Assembly: GCF_008831285.2 (NCBI RefSeq)
Contig: NC_045138.2
Coordinates: 33,908,769 to 33,972,768, forward strand
DNA from: Nymphaea colorata
Lineage: Eukaryota; Streptophyta; Magnoliopsida; Nymphaeales; Nymphaeaceae
DNA length: 64,000 bases
Direction: 5' to 3'
The notes beneath the pieces were generated by a model. It saw only the letters and a program-made list of their open reading frames with translations, was not told the DNA's origin and did not search any database. Below, in pieces: positions 1 through 13,531 of this stretch. Each line of letters begins with the position of its first letter. Position 1 is the first letter of the stretch. Made by a program: the position numbers and the translations under genes.

Positions 1-122
1 GGTGGTCCACATTTTGATAGGAGCTCTATCACCAGCTCAAGAGGAAGGCCGGGTCTGTCATGGGCGGGCGCTCAAGCCTTAGAGGTGGGCTTGATTCACA
101 CTAAGCCCAAGGCTAAAGTGCG

Positions 123-147
123 CACACACACATATATATATATATAG
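123..147. repeat. (CA)n(TA)n microsatellite
   Basis: A short CA run passes directly into a TA run. It is intergenic and a likely length polymorphism. Confidence 0.85.
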
Positions 148-885
148 GCACGACCACGGTAGCCGGCTGGGCCTACAAGTCTTATCTGATAGAGGACAGT
201 TTATTACAAGCCGTGATCCGATAAACCTACAAGTCTTACACATCTCAAACCGTCGGTCTCGGGGTTGTAGACCAACAACTGCAAAGCGGTCACGTTGGTT
301 TGGATTCTTAGTTGTACCAAATCCACATCCGATGAGACCTGGCATTTTAGGGTTCGTTATGCTCCAATAAACCCATTTCATAATCCATACCCGGTGATCC
401 AAATTAGTTTGTGATAATATCTAATATGGTCCTGTACATGGGTTATAAAAAAAAAAAAAAAAGATGGGGACGTTAAGCAAAGAAGAGGGTGGATTTGCTG
501 CTAGCTGCCTCGATTTGACCTTTTCTCTTCTTGTTTAAGATTCTTTTAGAAACAATTCCAAAACCACCTGATCTACAACTAAAATTATAGTTGGGTGCTT
601 ATTTTGAAGGAGAAATTCTGCTCTGCTTATTTTCTTAATTTCTGAGGAAAGAAAAAAGTGACATGACGCAAAATGTGCGGTAAAATGCAATATTTGATAA
701 TAAGGCACTCTCCTTATATATACTTTTTTTCCCTATAAAAAATTAAATGTGCGGTCAGCCACTAAATTCTGATGATTCTTGTGAAGAGGAACAAGTAGAA
801 ACATAAACACCAACTCGTGCGTTTGTTTAATATGTGCCCTCCACTTAAAAGGACAGATGTGAAGAATCCAAGAAACATTCAACGC

Positions 886-886
<1 letters not shown>

Positions 887-926
<40 letters not shown>
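887..926. repeat. (TA)20 microsatellite
   Basis: About 40 bases of perfect TA dinucleotide. Apparent peptides of alternating Tyr-Ile across it are artefacts of the repeat. Confidence 0.95.
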
Positions 927-929
<3 letters not shown>

Positions 930-1740
930 GCGATGAACCCATAGGGCCCATAGGGCCCAACTTCAAGGCAGACAGTTCGGATATTTATTTTAGTACCGAA
1001 ATAGATACCACCCATATTAGCAAATATACCAGTCTGGATTTGAAATTTATTTGGATACCAATCCATATGGGGTTTCGCAAACAAGTACCACTGTCTACTT
1101 TTACGTCGACATCATCTTCATTCTGATGGGTAGAAATTGTTCAAATCCCCAACAGATTCTGTACATAGTTCCGTGCAACATCAAATCATAATCTAAACGC
1201 CGTTCAATGAAGCTGGATTCGCTATTTATTAGTGTTCCCATTTATCGAAAATGATTTTCATCGAAAAAAAAAAACTACCGTGTTTAGAATTTTTTTTTGC
1301 AGCCCATTTAGAGCCACAGACAGAAGTACGTTAGAAACTTAGTTTTTAAGCACCAAAAGAGGTTTTGTTTTGTCAATTAGTTTTAGGGTGGTTAACCTAA
1401 ATTTTGCATCCATCAAGAGTGTTTCGGCAAATTGTTAAAAATATAACAGTTGATGTGAGTATCACGATAAACGCAGGGGTTTTAAAGGTAAATCGGCTTT
1501 TCTTCTGTGTTACTCTAAAATGAAGTTGTGCTCACTGACCGGCGAAGCGATTTATGAGCCAAGTTTGATTGATTACGTGTTCAACGACAAGAGGGCAGTA
1601 GAGGTATTACGAGAACGTTGGTGGGGCAATTTGGTACTTGTGGTTTCGGTTCTCGCGGGGTCGCGGGTAAAGCGATGCCGCGTTAAATGATCGAACGGCG
1701 ATCCACGCCGTTGGTTTTTTTAAACGAAAGTGAAGGACAT

Positions 1741-3684
1741 TAAAGGTTTTCGCTTTCTCTGCACCGTGAGAGACGACGACTCCTCTGTTCCACCTCTCTC
1801 TCTGTGGTGGCTCGCTGTGTGTACAATTTTCATCAGTGTTCCCTCCATTAAACCCTAATTCTCCGTAGATCCTCGTCAGCTGTTGTACTTTCTACGTAGT
1901 TCTCGGGAAGCACACCGGCGGCTCTGTTTCGGAGGAAATTTTGGGCTCTGATCGGGTCGTGATCTCGTGATTCCGCGCCTCCTCTTTCTCTCTGAATTTC
2001 TGCGGATTCCGGCAGGTTTTGGAGCTTCCTTCGATCTGAGACCGTGTTTTCTCTTTGTGTATGTGGATTTGACTTGTTTTTTGGTGAAGTCGTCGCGCCG
2101 AGTTCTAGTTTTGACGATATTTTTGGGATGCTTTAGCTTCAGTTTCGAGAGTTTTTGAGAATTGTTTGGTTGAGTGTCGCTTTTTTGCCTGTGCTTCGTT
2201 CTGTTTGGAGTTTCGGATGGACGGCAATGAGCTTCAACTTAAGGAATGAGATTTCTTTGCTAAATTTGGCTCCTGCTTTTCTGGTACTTTTTGAATAGGA
2301 TGTTAAAGCAGACCTTTTACTTGTAGCCAGGTATGGCAATTTATTTCGTACTTCACGGGTGATCGTTGGGTCCTGCTGTTTCTGCTTCAATTTTAGTTAG
2401 TCTGTTTACTGCTTGAGGCGAAATTGCTTGAGAATGAGTCGTGAACTGGAAAATATAAGAGCATATTAGGTTAGCAAGTATTCTCGTTGTTTTCTATATA
2501 GTTGAGCTTCGGAAGCTTGCAGTCCATCTCAACAGAAACCGCACCTAAATGAACAACTCTCCCAAACGGTCGTTCAACGTTCAGTTATATAGAACTGAGA
2601 TTTTCTTTCCCTATACAACTTAATTGTTTGCCTTAGATGCTTCATTGCTCAAATGCTTTCTTGGTGAAACTCTCTGCTCAGGAGGCGATGGTTATCCCCT
2701 TTACTGGCACGGAGATGCAAATGATTGCAGCAGTTGAGATTACACTGTTTGTTTTACCTCCGTACTGCGTTGAACATGTATATCTTTAGATCTTCTGTCG
2801 CTCGGTCACTGTAGAATGACCTTCAACCTTCAGTGCTAAAATGAGCGGAGGCGTTTGTGTTCTTGTCTGGTGATACATTCTTAACCTTGAAAATGTTATT
2901 GGATCAACTCTCATTTCTGATGTCCTTATTAAAGGTTTGAATTGAGATCTTGCACACTCTAGCATTTTAGCAAATGATAGACGCTTGCCTTTCCAGGATG
3001 CACAATATACCCTCTATTCCAAAGCCAAAAAAGTGCTATCCAGTTGTAGAAGAGGAGATTTGTGACCATTTGGCTTAGAATGAAAATGGTAGTCATTCGG
3101 TGCTTAGAATGTAGGAGGAACGATTAAATGGTTTTTTGCTATTATTTAGTAAGACTACCATTTTTATATGCATTATTTATAATACGACCAGCACTCGTGG
3201 TGCCTGCTTGACAAACATTTCTTCCTAAGTGATGTTTCTTTTTTATATGTCATCTTTTGCTTTTCTAGTGCTTGAGCTATTGTGAAGTAAAGTTGATTCT
3301 GACATGACAACGCTTGGCCTATATTGAGAATGAGGTGAAGAATGAATCCTGTTAGAACATGTTAACAGAATAGACTCCACACTCGTGGTGCCTGCTTGAC
3401 CATAACTTATGTTGTTCTGGTTTATCTCCCATTTGCGGAGTAAACTAGCAAGTTGAATATTTATATGAATCTCTAATGGGGGGAATAGGTTTTACATGAC
3501 TGCTTATGCCTTTGAACTGCACTACTAGATAATTCCCTTTTATGATGGTTTTGACTCAATATTGAATTTTTCTATATACTGCATGTTTTTAACCTGTTGC
3601 CTTCTTGATTCTGCCGTTCTTTTCTCTGCAGGAATTTATATGGGTAAAAGATTGAATTTGAGTGGTACTTCCTAATGTATAGCA
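1741..3684 (+). promoter_or_regulatory. Leader region of the CRLK-like gene (5'UTR with intron)
   Basis: A CT-rich stretch around 1755-1860 resembles a plant transcription start region. A good 3' splice site (pyrimidine tract then CAG ending at 3631) lies 53 bases before the start codon, so at least one intron probably lies in the 5'UTR. The donor and the transcription start cannot be fixed by eye. A 21-base perfect repeat at 3192-3212 and 3380-3400 lies in this presumed intron. Confidence 0.5.
3640..3675 (+). promoter_or_regulatory. Upstream ORF in CRLK-like leader
   Basis: An 11-codon frame (MGKRLNLSGTS) starts and stops between the predicted leader 3' splice site (3631) and the main start at 3685. 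Its stop overlaps a second upstream ATG at 3675 (TAATG) that opens a 43-codon frame running to 3806, out of frame with and overlapping the kinase start. Both would be in the mature mRNA if the splice site is right, so they could limit translation. No conservation can be tested here. Confidence 0.45.
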
Positions 3685-4152
3685 ATGAGAGGAATATCAC
3701 AGGGATTGATAATCGGGATAACTATAGGAGTTGTAATAGGCCTGTCTTTGGCTGTATTTGCTCTCCTTTGTGTTCGATATCGACGAAGACGTGCACAGAT
3801 CAGTAGCAGCAGTTCACGAAGAAACACCACCATCCCTATTCGCATCAATGGCGTGGATGCTAGTACGATATTGTCTGATTCAACCATCGGCCAGGATTCT
3901 CCAAAACATTCTGATGCCAATGTCATGTCATTCTGGTTCGATGGTCCTAAAAGAAAGAGTTTAACTTCTATGTCTGGGATACCCAAATATTCATACAGGT
4001 ACCTCTGTCCAACATACACTTATCAGTATCTTGCGTTGTCTAGAGACAGTATACATTTCTCTCTCTATCGCTATAAGTAAGGGAGAAAGTTGTGCTGATA
4101 CAGAATGGTGTATGATAAGGGGGTGTGAAAGGTTTGCAGAGTTGCATGTACG

Positions 4153-4183
<31 letters not shown>

Positions 4184-7151
4184 GATATAATTTAGATGTG
4201 TAATTCCTTTGATTGATACTTTTCCTGCCAAATATTCACAGGGATCTACAGAAAGCCACTCATAACTTCAATACATTAATAGGTCAGGGAGCATTTGGTC
4301 CAGTTTATAAAGCAGAGATGCCTGGTGGTGAAACTGTTGCTGTTAAAGTACTTGCTAAAAATTCTAAGCAAGGAGAAAAAGAGTTCCATACAGAGGTAGC
4401 TCACTGGGATCAATATTCTTGGTGGTTTGTCTTATTGTTAGTTATCCTTCTTTTTCACTTGGAACTACTGAGATGAGGAGTGGCTCCTCATTGGAGGTTG
4501 ACCTGGGGTCATTTGTTTTCTAGTCTGAGTCCATTATTCTTTCCATCTTATTTAAGCAACAGTTTCCTCTTTATCCTAAATTCGTTATCGGGAATTCAAT
4601 TGTAAACTGGCATTTATCTCTTTATTCTAAATTGTTATTGGGAACTTAATGACAAAGTGGTATTTAGGAAAACAGAAAAGAAAATCTTGGTTGCAGTGCT
4701 GAACAAAAACTTTTTAGAATTTAATTTCAAGGTTAAATGGCCTAATGATATGACGGTTGCAAGTTGAGTTCTCTTTTTTCTGTTTCTTACCTGATTTTGT
4801 TCTTGATTGTTCCACTTCATTATGTAAAGAAAGTGGTCTTAGTCAATTACTTATGAGAAAAAAAAACGATCCTTTTCTTCTATTTCCAGGTTCTACTTCT
4901 TGGAAGGTTACATCACAGGAACCTTGTAAATTTGGTGGGGTATTGTACTGAAAAGGGTCAGAACATGCTTGTATATGTCTACATGTGTAATGGCAGCCTT
5001 GCTTCTCATTTATACGGTAAGTGGAATCATCATTTCCAATAGGGTGTGTATAATGCACCTGTTGTGTTATAATTCAAATACCAAAGCCAATTTACTAGCA
5101 TTTTGTTGACTCTATGGAGCCAAAATCTGAAACCAAATAATGTAACTTTTTATAAAGTAACCAACATGATATGCAGAAGATGATAAGTATTACTTTCTTA
5201 GCAGTGCTTTACGAAGGGAAAATTAATTCATTCTGGTTATGTGTGCCTCTGGACTCATCCATGTTTTTGTATAGAAATGCAAAATTTTATGCTTGCCATC
5301 TTAGTTTAGATTTTACTTTTTTCTGTGGCGAACAACTATTTCATTTATCCCACTGTAATTGGAATTTCCTGTAGTAACCTGGTAACTTCGCAGTATTGCA
5401 AAGAAAGAGAAGAGTTGATCTCTCCTGAGGTTGTTTATGTCTATCTTTTTATCCTCAGAGAAAACCAGCAGCATGATCTCTTTGTTTTGATGGCTCGTCC
5501 ATTGATGATATCTTTATGGTAGTGATAAATTCAAAACACCAAGAGAACTTAAGCTTGTCCTGATTGTCATGGTTTGCCAAATTCTTCTGATGGTCATTCT
5601 AGATTGTCTGATTTTCTGGACATGCAGACTTAAAACGTGAACCTTTGAAATGGGAGCTTAGAGTACTTATAGCACAGGATGTGGCAAGGGGCTTGGAGTA
5701 CCTTCATGATGGCGTAAGGCTTGTTATAGCAGTTTATTGAATGTCTAAAGCTTTAACTTTTGCTTATTTCTGGACTCAACTGTCTTTACAGGCTGTTCCT
5801 CCAGTTTTGCATCGAGATATAAAGTCTGGTAACATACTACTGGATAAGTCCATGAGAGCCAGGGTATGGAATTTCCACATCTTGAAAGAATTTGCTCTTA
5901 TTTATTTTCTACTTTCTGGGCGTGTAGATCAGCAAAATAATGCCTAATGAGGTATAACAAACTGAGACTGAAAATTCAGGATAGAAAATGATTCCTGAAT
6001 TTTCTTGTTGGTCATTGTCTATGCCTACAGGTTGTAGGGGTTAGTTTGATACTTGTATAATATGCTTTGTGGTTCCCAAATTTCGAGCATTCCTGAATCA
6101 TTCACTAACGCATTCTTGACCAGGTGGCTGATTTTGGGCTTTCAAGAGAGGAAGCAGTTAGTCAACGGGCTAATGATATCAGGGGTACTTACGGATATCT
6201 TGACCCTGATTATATATCAACAAGGTCTTACACCAAGAAGAGTGATGTTTACAGCTTTGGAGTGTTGCTTTTTGAATTGATCACGGGCAAAAACCCCAAT
6301 CAGGGCCTTCTCGAGTTAGTAGACCTTGTAATGCTTCTTTCAGCTTCAACCTTTTTTATTTTGAGAGTCTGCTGCATTTGCATAAAGTAAAACCTGTCAC
6401 ATTTCTCTTTGTTGCTAGAAATTTTCATGATCTCATAATCAGCTATCGTCTCATCAAGCCTATCACTCAATACCATCTCATTTAGGAGATGTAACTCCAT
6501 AGATTCTGCATGCACAGAATATTTGTATCACCTTTCAATTACTCAGTATATACTAGTGGAGTTCAGTTGGACTGATTCTGAAATTGCTGCTAAACATACT
6601 ACGCCAGAATAAAATTTGCTGTTACTTGCAGCTGATTTAATGCAAGGGCATATACTCATGCCAAAAGGAACATATTGCCATTGTTCATTGTTGATAAATT
6701 TATTATTGACATTGTTGTTGCTGCAAACTATTCTGTCACGGTGGTGCAGTTAGTTGGATAACTAAATTTTTATTACCTGAAAGGATCCTCACTCCAGTGT
6801 TTTCTAATTCACTATTCCCATGCTTAGGCTGCATTAAATGCTGAAGGAAAAGGTGGTTGGGAGGAAATTGTTGATCCTCGGATTGACCGGAATTATGACA
6901 CTGAAGAATTGAATGGTATGGCAATGCTTGCGTACAAATGCATGAACCGCTTGCCACGGAGGAGGCCAGCAATGGGTGAGATAGTGCAGGCTCTTTCACG
7001 AATCCACAGGCCAAGGCAGAGCAGGGGCCATACACCAACAATGTCTATGGACACTGCTTTAGAAATGAGCCAGCTAGAATCTCAGATTCCAAATGGGCAG
7101 CTACTCAGAGGAGAATCTGTTGACCGCATGGCAGTTCCCACAGAAGTTTAG
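3685..7151 (+). CDS. CRLK1: CRLK-type receptor-like kinase (CRLK1/2-like)
   Basis: Seven coding exons: 3685-3998, 4242-4395, 4890-5016, 5628-5713, 5792-5863, 6124-6327 and 6828-7151. All junctions are GT-AG and the frame is continuous, giving 426 residues. There is almost no ectodomain: a membrane segment lies at about residues 8-30, followed by a basic RYRRRR stop-transfer patch. The kinase domain starts near residue 106, with the glycine loop GQGAFGPV (119-126), ATP-site Lys140, catalytic HRDIKSGN (234-241, an RD kinase) and DFG (254-256). The wording LLLGRLHHRNLVNLVGYC and STRSYTKKSDVY is characteristic of Arabidopsis CRLK1/CRLK2, plasma-membrane Ser/Thr kinases regulated by Ca2+/calmodulin and linked to cold signalling through MEKK1. 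Ca2+/calmodulin control here is inferred from the family. Two upstream ATGs precede the start. The next gene, L24 on the same strand, matches the Arabidopsis neighbour order. Confidence 0.9.
4153..4180. repeat. (ATAC)n microsatellite in CRLK-like intron 1
   Basis: About six tetranucleotide units, followed by AT-rich sequence, lie within the intron between coding exons 1 and 2. Confidence 0.85.
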
Positions 7152-9679
7152 ACGAACCATTAGTTCTCTATTGTTTGTTATATGAACATACTGCATTTTG
7201 TAAAAGAAGGAGAAAAGGAAAAAAAGTTTTAAGTTATTATACCTTCTAGGGTTTGACGGGTGTTTTCAAGTGCCCTGTATCTTCTTCAATTGTAATATAG
7301 TGTCTTTGGGGTTCCCCCGTTTTCTTCTTTCGTCTGTCTGCTTATTCTTTTAGACTTGTTTTCGGAATTGATACAGTTGTAGAAATTCCGCTTCTCAACC
7401 TGATCAGTTGAAGAGTATTCGGACAGTGTACTTAATGTCTTGCAGTTGATGAAAGATGACATTGAATTCTCCTTATGGATGCTTCCTCATAATAATGGTG
7501 TCGAAATGTACGGAAACGCCCTGCGGGAGGATAGGTCTCCACCATTTATTATGCCAGAAATATGCTGGATGTATCTTCGGGAGATGGCATTCAAATTTAA
7601 GTAGCAAAAAAACACTTCCTTTGGTAACGAAAAATATTTGCGGCATAAAAAGTTAAATACAAATTAAAAGACTTGTTAATGTTCTTTTGTTAATATGTTG
7701 GCAGTTGGTGGGGCCATATTGGCCAATAGCCGATAAGCACCAAACCAATATTGAAAATAAAATTCTTTTGCAATTTTAACTATGTATATATATGTTACCT
7801 ATGTGATTAACTTGATAACAACCTACCATTGATGATGTGATATTTTATTCTTAAGGTCATCAACTTTGTTAACTTTATTGCTGCCCACAATTGAAACCTG
7901 AAATATCATACACATCTCAATCTGACATCCGATGGTTCATCCTTAACATACCGCCAAGATCGCATCTATACTGCCAAATATAGTTCAAACAGGTTAAAGT
8001 GATTAGATTCGGCGACGTTTATGTGTAGCCCTTGTTGTTTGAGTTCGACTAGTTGGCCTTTCAGTGACTCTGGAACAAGACGCGCCAACGAAGCCTAGGC
8101 TTAAGTTTGTCCTCATCTTACACCTTGCATGAACTCAAATTTGGCAAGGGAAATTTTTCTTAGGCCTATTTTGTGCTTATAATTTTAAAAATAAGACTTG
8201 AATTTTTTATGAAAACTTCAGAAAAAAAAAATGTTAACTAAAATATTGACAAGAATGTATTTTACTACCATAAGGTAATGTAGAAAAAAACGCAGGTAAC
8301 CCTTTTTTCATGTTAAAAAAGTTTCACTTTAAGTCCTTATTTGATAGTTTTTGTGAAAAATGAGGTTTTTCAAAAAAAAAAACTGCTGTCTTTTCTAAAA
8401 TTATAAATAAAAAATAAGTCTGAAAGCATTTTACTTAAAAATCCCTTCCTTGGAAGCCATAGATGGGGCCGCTCACGGCCGGGATTCCAGTCAGGCTTGG
8501 CTTGTCCGATTAATAGCTGTTATTCACTACTAAAGTATTACAAAAAAATTAATAACTTTTAGTTAATGAGGCTTAATAAAAACACCAGGTCAAAGTCAAA
8601 GAACAGATCCAACCCATTAGACTGGGTCGAGTCCTGACTCCCTACCCAAGTTCGGCGTTTAGACTCGCAGCTCAGATTGATCCATAATGGCTCAGTCTCG
8701 ACAATAGGCTCAGGCCCTAACCGGGTTAGTGCATAGCCTCAATCAGAAGGTTGGACAGATGATGAGTCCATGTTTGGATCTTAATAGATAATGAAACTCG
8801 ATCCCGATGTATTATAACACACCCGCTTTCAGCCATTCCAGATCTGAAACCACCTTTGTAACGTTTGGATCTGGCATCATCATCTAAGCTTTGGGAAGTA
8901 TACGTCGTTAATTGGGATGTCAATGGAAAAATCAAATGCATGTTTGATTTTGGATGTTCACAGATTCGAATTCTAAATCAAATATTAGTACAAAAGAGTC
9001 TGAGCTTAAATTCAAAATCTGATTTCACAATCTAAATCTGTTTTTCAATTCACATTTGACATTCATATCTGAACGTTAAACCAAATCCGGCCGACTTTTA
9101 AAATGTAAGAGTGTTCGATAGAGGATATTTACTTAGAACTAAATACAAGTTTAATTCGAATCCTGTGAGATGCTTATGTATATCTAAATCCGATTCCGGT
9201 CGTATGTTATTTGTTAAATCTAAATTTGATCCAATCTTTTAATCAAATATTAATCTTATCCGATTTTTTTTTAGTGGTTTGATCAGATATCAAATCCAAA
9301 TCAGATATGTTAATAATAGTTAGATATGAAATCACCATCTTGGATCTGAGGACGTCCCCACCCGTTGCGACCACGGACAAGATGAATAGAAGATCCAATT
9401 CACCAAAGGATTTGAAAGGAAACCAGCTACCATCTGCCCAAAAACTACAAACCGGACCCTGGTTTACTAACCGGATCTCGGAAGCCGTGGAGACCGGAAA
9501 CCCGATAACCAGCTGAACCCAACCCGTATCCATAGAGTGGGTTCGAAGAGGATAAACCGGAACGAGGGCAGTCAGATGAAAAAGGAACGAAGGTCCCCAA
9601 CAAAAAAACGTAATCTGCTTAGCCATTCGACACCCTCAGAGAGTGTAGTGGAGTCTCTGCGAAGAGGAGCAAACGGAAG
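7152..9679. other. Intergenic, CRLK-like 3'UTR to L24 promoter
   Basis: The first 250 or so bases are probably 3'UTR of the kinase gene. The rest is AT-rich, with no credible coding frame. It includes part of a dispersed family rich in short AAATCC/GGATTT words (about 8930-9330). The last 350 bases before L24 are less AT-rich and probably hold its promoter; I found no clear TATA box. Confidence 0.55.
8930..9330. repeat. Dispersed AAATCC/GGATTT-rich repeat
   Basis: Imperfect repetitions of words such as AAATCTGAAT and ATCCGAT. Similar stretches recur near 29030-29230, 30060-30260, 35450-35650 and 58490-58700, suggesting a diverged interspersed family. No ends or target duplications are visible, so the class is unknown. 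Confidence 0.4.
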
Positions 9680-12657
9680 ATGGCAGCCATGGCTGCGTTA
9701 CAGCTCTCCATGTCTTCCCTTTCTCTCTCTAAATCTTTCCTGGGCCAGAGCCTTTCTCCCACTCTTTACCCATGCCAGGTATGACTCGCTCTCTCTCTCG
9801 ATTCTGCGTGTACAAATGTGAAACCAAAATGGTTGTCCCTCTTCTGTCATCTTTTCCATGTCGATGATGTTTCTCTGTCGGATTTCCTTGCTCTTTGGGA
9901 GCAAAGTTCAAACTGTTGTGTATCTATGTTTCCCTTGGAGTATGTTGAATTCAAGAATTTAAGTATTAAAATGATGTGAATTTCATGAAACTGGCCTTTA
10001 ATGGGACTTTGGACCTGTGAAACGATCTTCTTCTGCCGTCCATGTTGTAAATTTTGTGGTCGTGGTACTGATTTTACGTTGCCATTGAACGAACCTCTTC
10101 ATGAGGCGAATAAAAATGAGAAATGTGTCGTCGGTGCCGAAAAGTTTAAGGTAAGTGACCACGGAAAATCGAGCTTCGTTATCTACTGTGGCCCCATGGC
10201 AATGTTGCCTCTCACGTGGAAGATTTATGAGATCCCCATGAAGTTCACGTTCGAAAGATCGTCTCTACTATGGATTGTCGAACTTCGGAATGACAAATTT
10301 TGGAAATGGCAAAGAAGAATTAGGTAAACAGAGAACGTTGGCACCAGTAAGCCAGTGACGCAATGGAGTGTGTTCATTCTGGATTCACTGAGAGCTAGGC
10401 TTGAAGTAGTCTCCTTGTGTTCGGTTCCTTGGATCAGATATGTGCTTTCTGTGAATCCCTTGTTCTCAATTCGACATTTTCTATTTACAACATTTAGTTT
10501 GCAATTCCTTTGCTAGTATCATGCGTTGGTGATTATCGTCTAGTGTGGTATACTAAAAGAGACTTTCGGTCGTTATCATGATAGTGTTTATCAAAACAGA
10601 TGTTTAAATCGTTGACTTGCGAAAGAAAATTGTCTTTCTTTCCTTCATATGCCTTCGGTTTACAACTTATCATGGGAAACTTGCTGAAAATGTTTTATCC
10701 CATTAAAAGTGGCTGTAGCTTCAAGTTCAAGCTGCAAAAGAGGGAAATTGCTTCTTAGGAGCAAACCACGGACAAGTTTGCACATTATAAGTCCCAACTT
10801 GTGAGAATAGTGCATGACCACTTGTGGTAGCCGATGGTGCTTGATGTAGATATGGGGTTGCCGATTGCTTTCAAACGTGTTTTGATCCAAAAGCCTTCAA
10901 GAAATCGTGTCAAGAGCAACTCAAAACAATATGGAATTTGTCTAGTTGCCCGTCTGTGGCACATCTGGTAAATATGTCCGTCCCAGTCTACATGATATCC
11001 TCAGGGTTTGATCGTCTAGGATTTGATCTGCTGGCTATTGGGTTGCTATCACAAGGTGAATGATGAAACCATGTAGAACTTGATTGGTTTGTATACGAAG
11101 CTTAAATTCACAGATCAGAAGATGGACTTGATGCCTTTACTGTTTGTTGAATTGGGAATAATTTTAAAAAGGCTATCATCTGAACTAGCGTAATTTGTTG
11201 ACCTGTTGTATCTCCTTCACCTTTGTAATTGTATGTCAATAAATTGAACACATACTTTGCAGTAAGTATAGATGCTTGGTAGAATAGAGAAGGTTGCACT
11301 GCCTTGGAAGTCGGAAGATTTAGTTGCTTTTCATTATTTCTTTCCACAAGGACAAATTTTTATGCTCTACACTATGAAAATGCAGGTTCAACGCCCCACT
11401 CAGCCATCCCCTGTGGTAATGAAGGTAAGAACAATGCCAGTTTGCTGTTTGAATCTACATGCCTTTGTCAAATAAGTTGTTTCTGGTTACTCGATATTAT
11501 TGCTGGAAATTAGAAACAATGGTTTATTGCTCTGTTATATGTTTTGTGATCTGCAGAACTAGTTTGTTGTCTCTTTCTTACTCTTCTTTTACTCAACCAG
11601 TTAAAGCGATGGGAACGGAAGGAGTGCAAACCTAACAGCCTCCCGGTGCTGCACAAAATGCATGTTAAAGTAGGAGATACAGTACAAGTAATATCTGGGC
11701 GTGATAAAGGGAAGATTGGTGAAATAACAAGTATTTTTAAACATAATAGCACTGTCGTAATCAAGGACATTAACCTTAAGACCAAGCATATGAAAAGCAG
11801 AGAAGAGGGTCAACCTGGACAGATTGTGAAGGTTTGCTTTTCCTTTCACTTCTATTGCAGCATTCTGTTTCGTAGATGCTTCTGTTTCTCCTTTTATCGT
11901 TTCGTAGATGCTTCTGTTTTTCCTTTTATTGTTTGTAGTAGTAGTATGGTGGAATCGGATTGATATCTTCAGCTGTGAAGGCATTCTTCTTTCTGCTCCA
12001 ACGCTGGGCTCTTGAGATGGTGTTTTAAATATTTCTCATACCATGGTTGCAATGCTACTTGGATGCTGAAAAAATTGGCTGCTCGATTGAATTGCTAAGT
12101 TGTAGGTTTATTCTACACTTTTGTCGCATTACACTTTTAGCTGATGTGAGCTGCCCATCGAACCAATTATGAATGGAAAGGTTAAGTTGACACCAAGCAG
12201 TTAAGAATTTGTCATTTACTAATGTGTGCTCCATGTGTTCACCTTAACATAGTTAATAAACCTGATGCATATTTCGATTCTTTTAAGTTTTAAGAATATC
12301 TGATCATATTTGTTCCTGTGATCTGACTATTTCTTGCAATGGCCATCTACCTGAATATGTTTGGGAAACGTCTTTAATAATTAAGCTTGATGATTGTCTC
12401 TCACAATACAAAAGAGGGAAAAAGAAAGTGAACTAACTGCATGTGGTCTTGTGCATTTGCAGATTGAAGCTCCTGTTCACAGCTCAAATGTGATGCTGTA
12501 TTCCAAAGAAAAGCAAGTTGCCAGCCGTGTAGGACACAAAATCCTTGAAGATGGTACTAGAGTACGTTACCTCTTGAAAACGGGTGAGGTGATTGATAGT
12601 CCTGAGCAATGGAAGAGGGTGGTAAAGGACAGGACAAAGAATGAAAGTTCTTCATGA
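9680..12657 (+). CDS. RPL24: 50S ribosomal protein L24, plastid (uL24c)
   Basis: Four exons: 9680-9778, 11386-11424, 11601-11831 and 12463-12657. All are GT-AG and all junctions are in phase 0, giving 187 residues. Residues 1 to about 45 are rich in Ser and Leu and poor in acidic residues ([20 protein letters not shown]), as expected of a chloroplast transit peptide. The mature part starts near [12 protein letters not shown] and carries the KOW/SH3-like RNA-binding fold ([20 protein letters not shown], about residues 67-86). A conserved C-terminal extension follows ([23 protein letters not shown]). The protein would be imported to the stroma, where it helps assemble 23S rRNA in the large subunit. 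It matches Arabidopsis SVR8 (At5g54600) closely. The acceptor before exon 2 has a weak pyrimidine tract, but the frame and the 13-residue exon fit. An in-frame ATG at codon 4 is an alternative start. Confidence 0.93.
11867..11930. repeat. 32-bp tandem duplication in L24 intron 3
   Basis: Two nearly identical 32-base units containing CGTAGATGCTTCTG lie end to end just downstream of the exon 3 donor. There is no effect on coding. Confidence 0.75.
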
Positions 12658-13531
12658 GTAATTACTTGTTTGTCACTTTTCCTTCTTTCCCTTTGATATC
12701 TCTTTAGATGTATTTTATCAGGTTGCCCATCGTTAGGATGGAATGGAGCTGGGTAGTCATTCATTTACTGTACATCTATGATAGGGACGGTGGAGAACTG
12801 TTTCTTTCACCAGAAGTTGCTTTTTCCCTGAGAACGCAAGTGTATGAATTTGATCTCTTAGATATCTATATTCTCAAAATGGCCTTTTATGTTATCATGT
12901 AGATCTGGCTTGTGCATGTCAATAGTTGTGGAGATTTCTCTGCCTTTTCTTTTGCACCTTGTGACAAGAAAACTTGAAGCAGCAATGGTAGGAGAGATAA
13001 TGACCAGCATAGTGGTATCAAGGAGGCAATGACCATGCAGGCCAGACCGCCGAGCACTAACGCTTTTATCTTTGTATGTTACTTTTGTACTTTAGGGGGT
13101 GTCCAGTCTTCCATGTCATAACATGCAAGGATGAAGATGATTCTTTATGACGTTTAGCAGATGTGAAACAATGCGTCTTCCGATATCCTTTAAACCCATT
13201 GTTACCTCGCTAGATTTTGGAGCGCAGCACTGAGAAATGAAACATCTTTATGCATTGAAGGAATGCACCGTAACCAGAAACAAACATGAACAATCTGTTT
13301 TTATTTGTTTTTTGCACGTACCCATGTTCTCTGCCCGCAGCATATCCAGGAAATGTCATATGCTAGAAGGTTCAGTGGCAGCTGTTAGAGGTTCAGTGGC
13401 AGCTGTAAGGTCTAGAGCTGCTAGGAGGATTCATTCCATCAGGGATTGGCCATTCCTCGACGATGATGATTTGACTTATTACTGGAGTTTCTTTTTCAGT
13501 TCTTTCACAAACTGGTCACGGTCCTTATGCA

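Larger units (their letters stand above)
1..1740. other. Gene-free left flank
   Basis: No open frame here resembles a known protein on either strand; the short frames are interrupted and partly made of TA-repeat translation. It contains two TA microsatellites, short A-runs near 450 and 1265, and AT-rich unique sequence. The right end, from about 1740, turns CT-rich and grades into the leader of the receptor kinase gene. Confidence 0.6.

Noticed and set aside
11601-11984. 127-codon minus-strand frame across L24 exon 3
   Set aside because: It is antisense to a conserved KOW-domain exon and runs into the intron, with no recognisable family.
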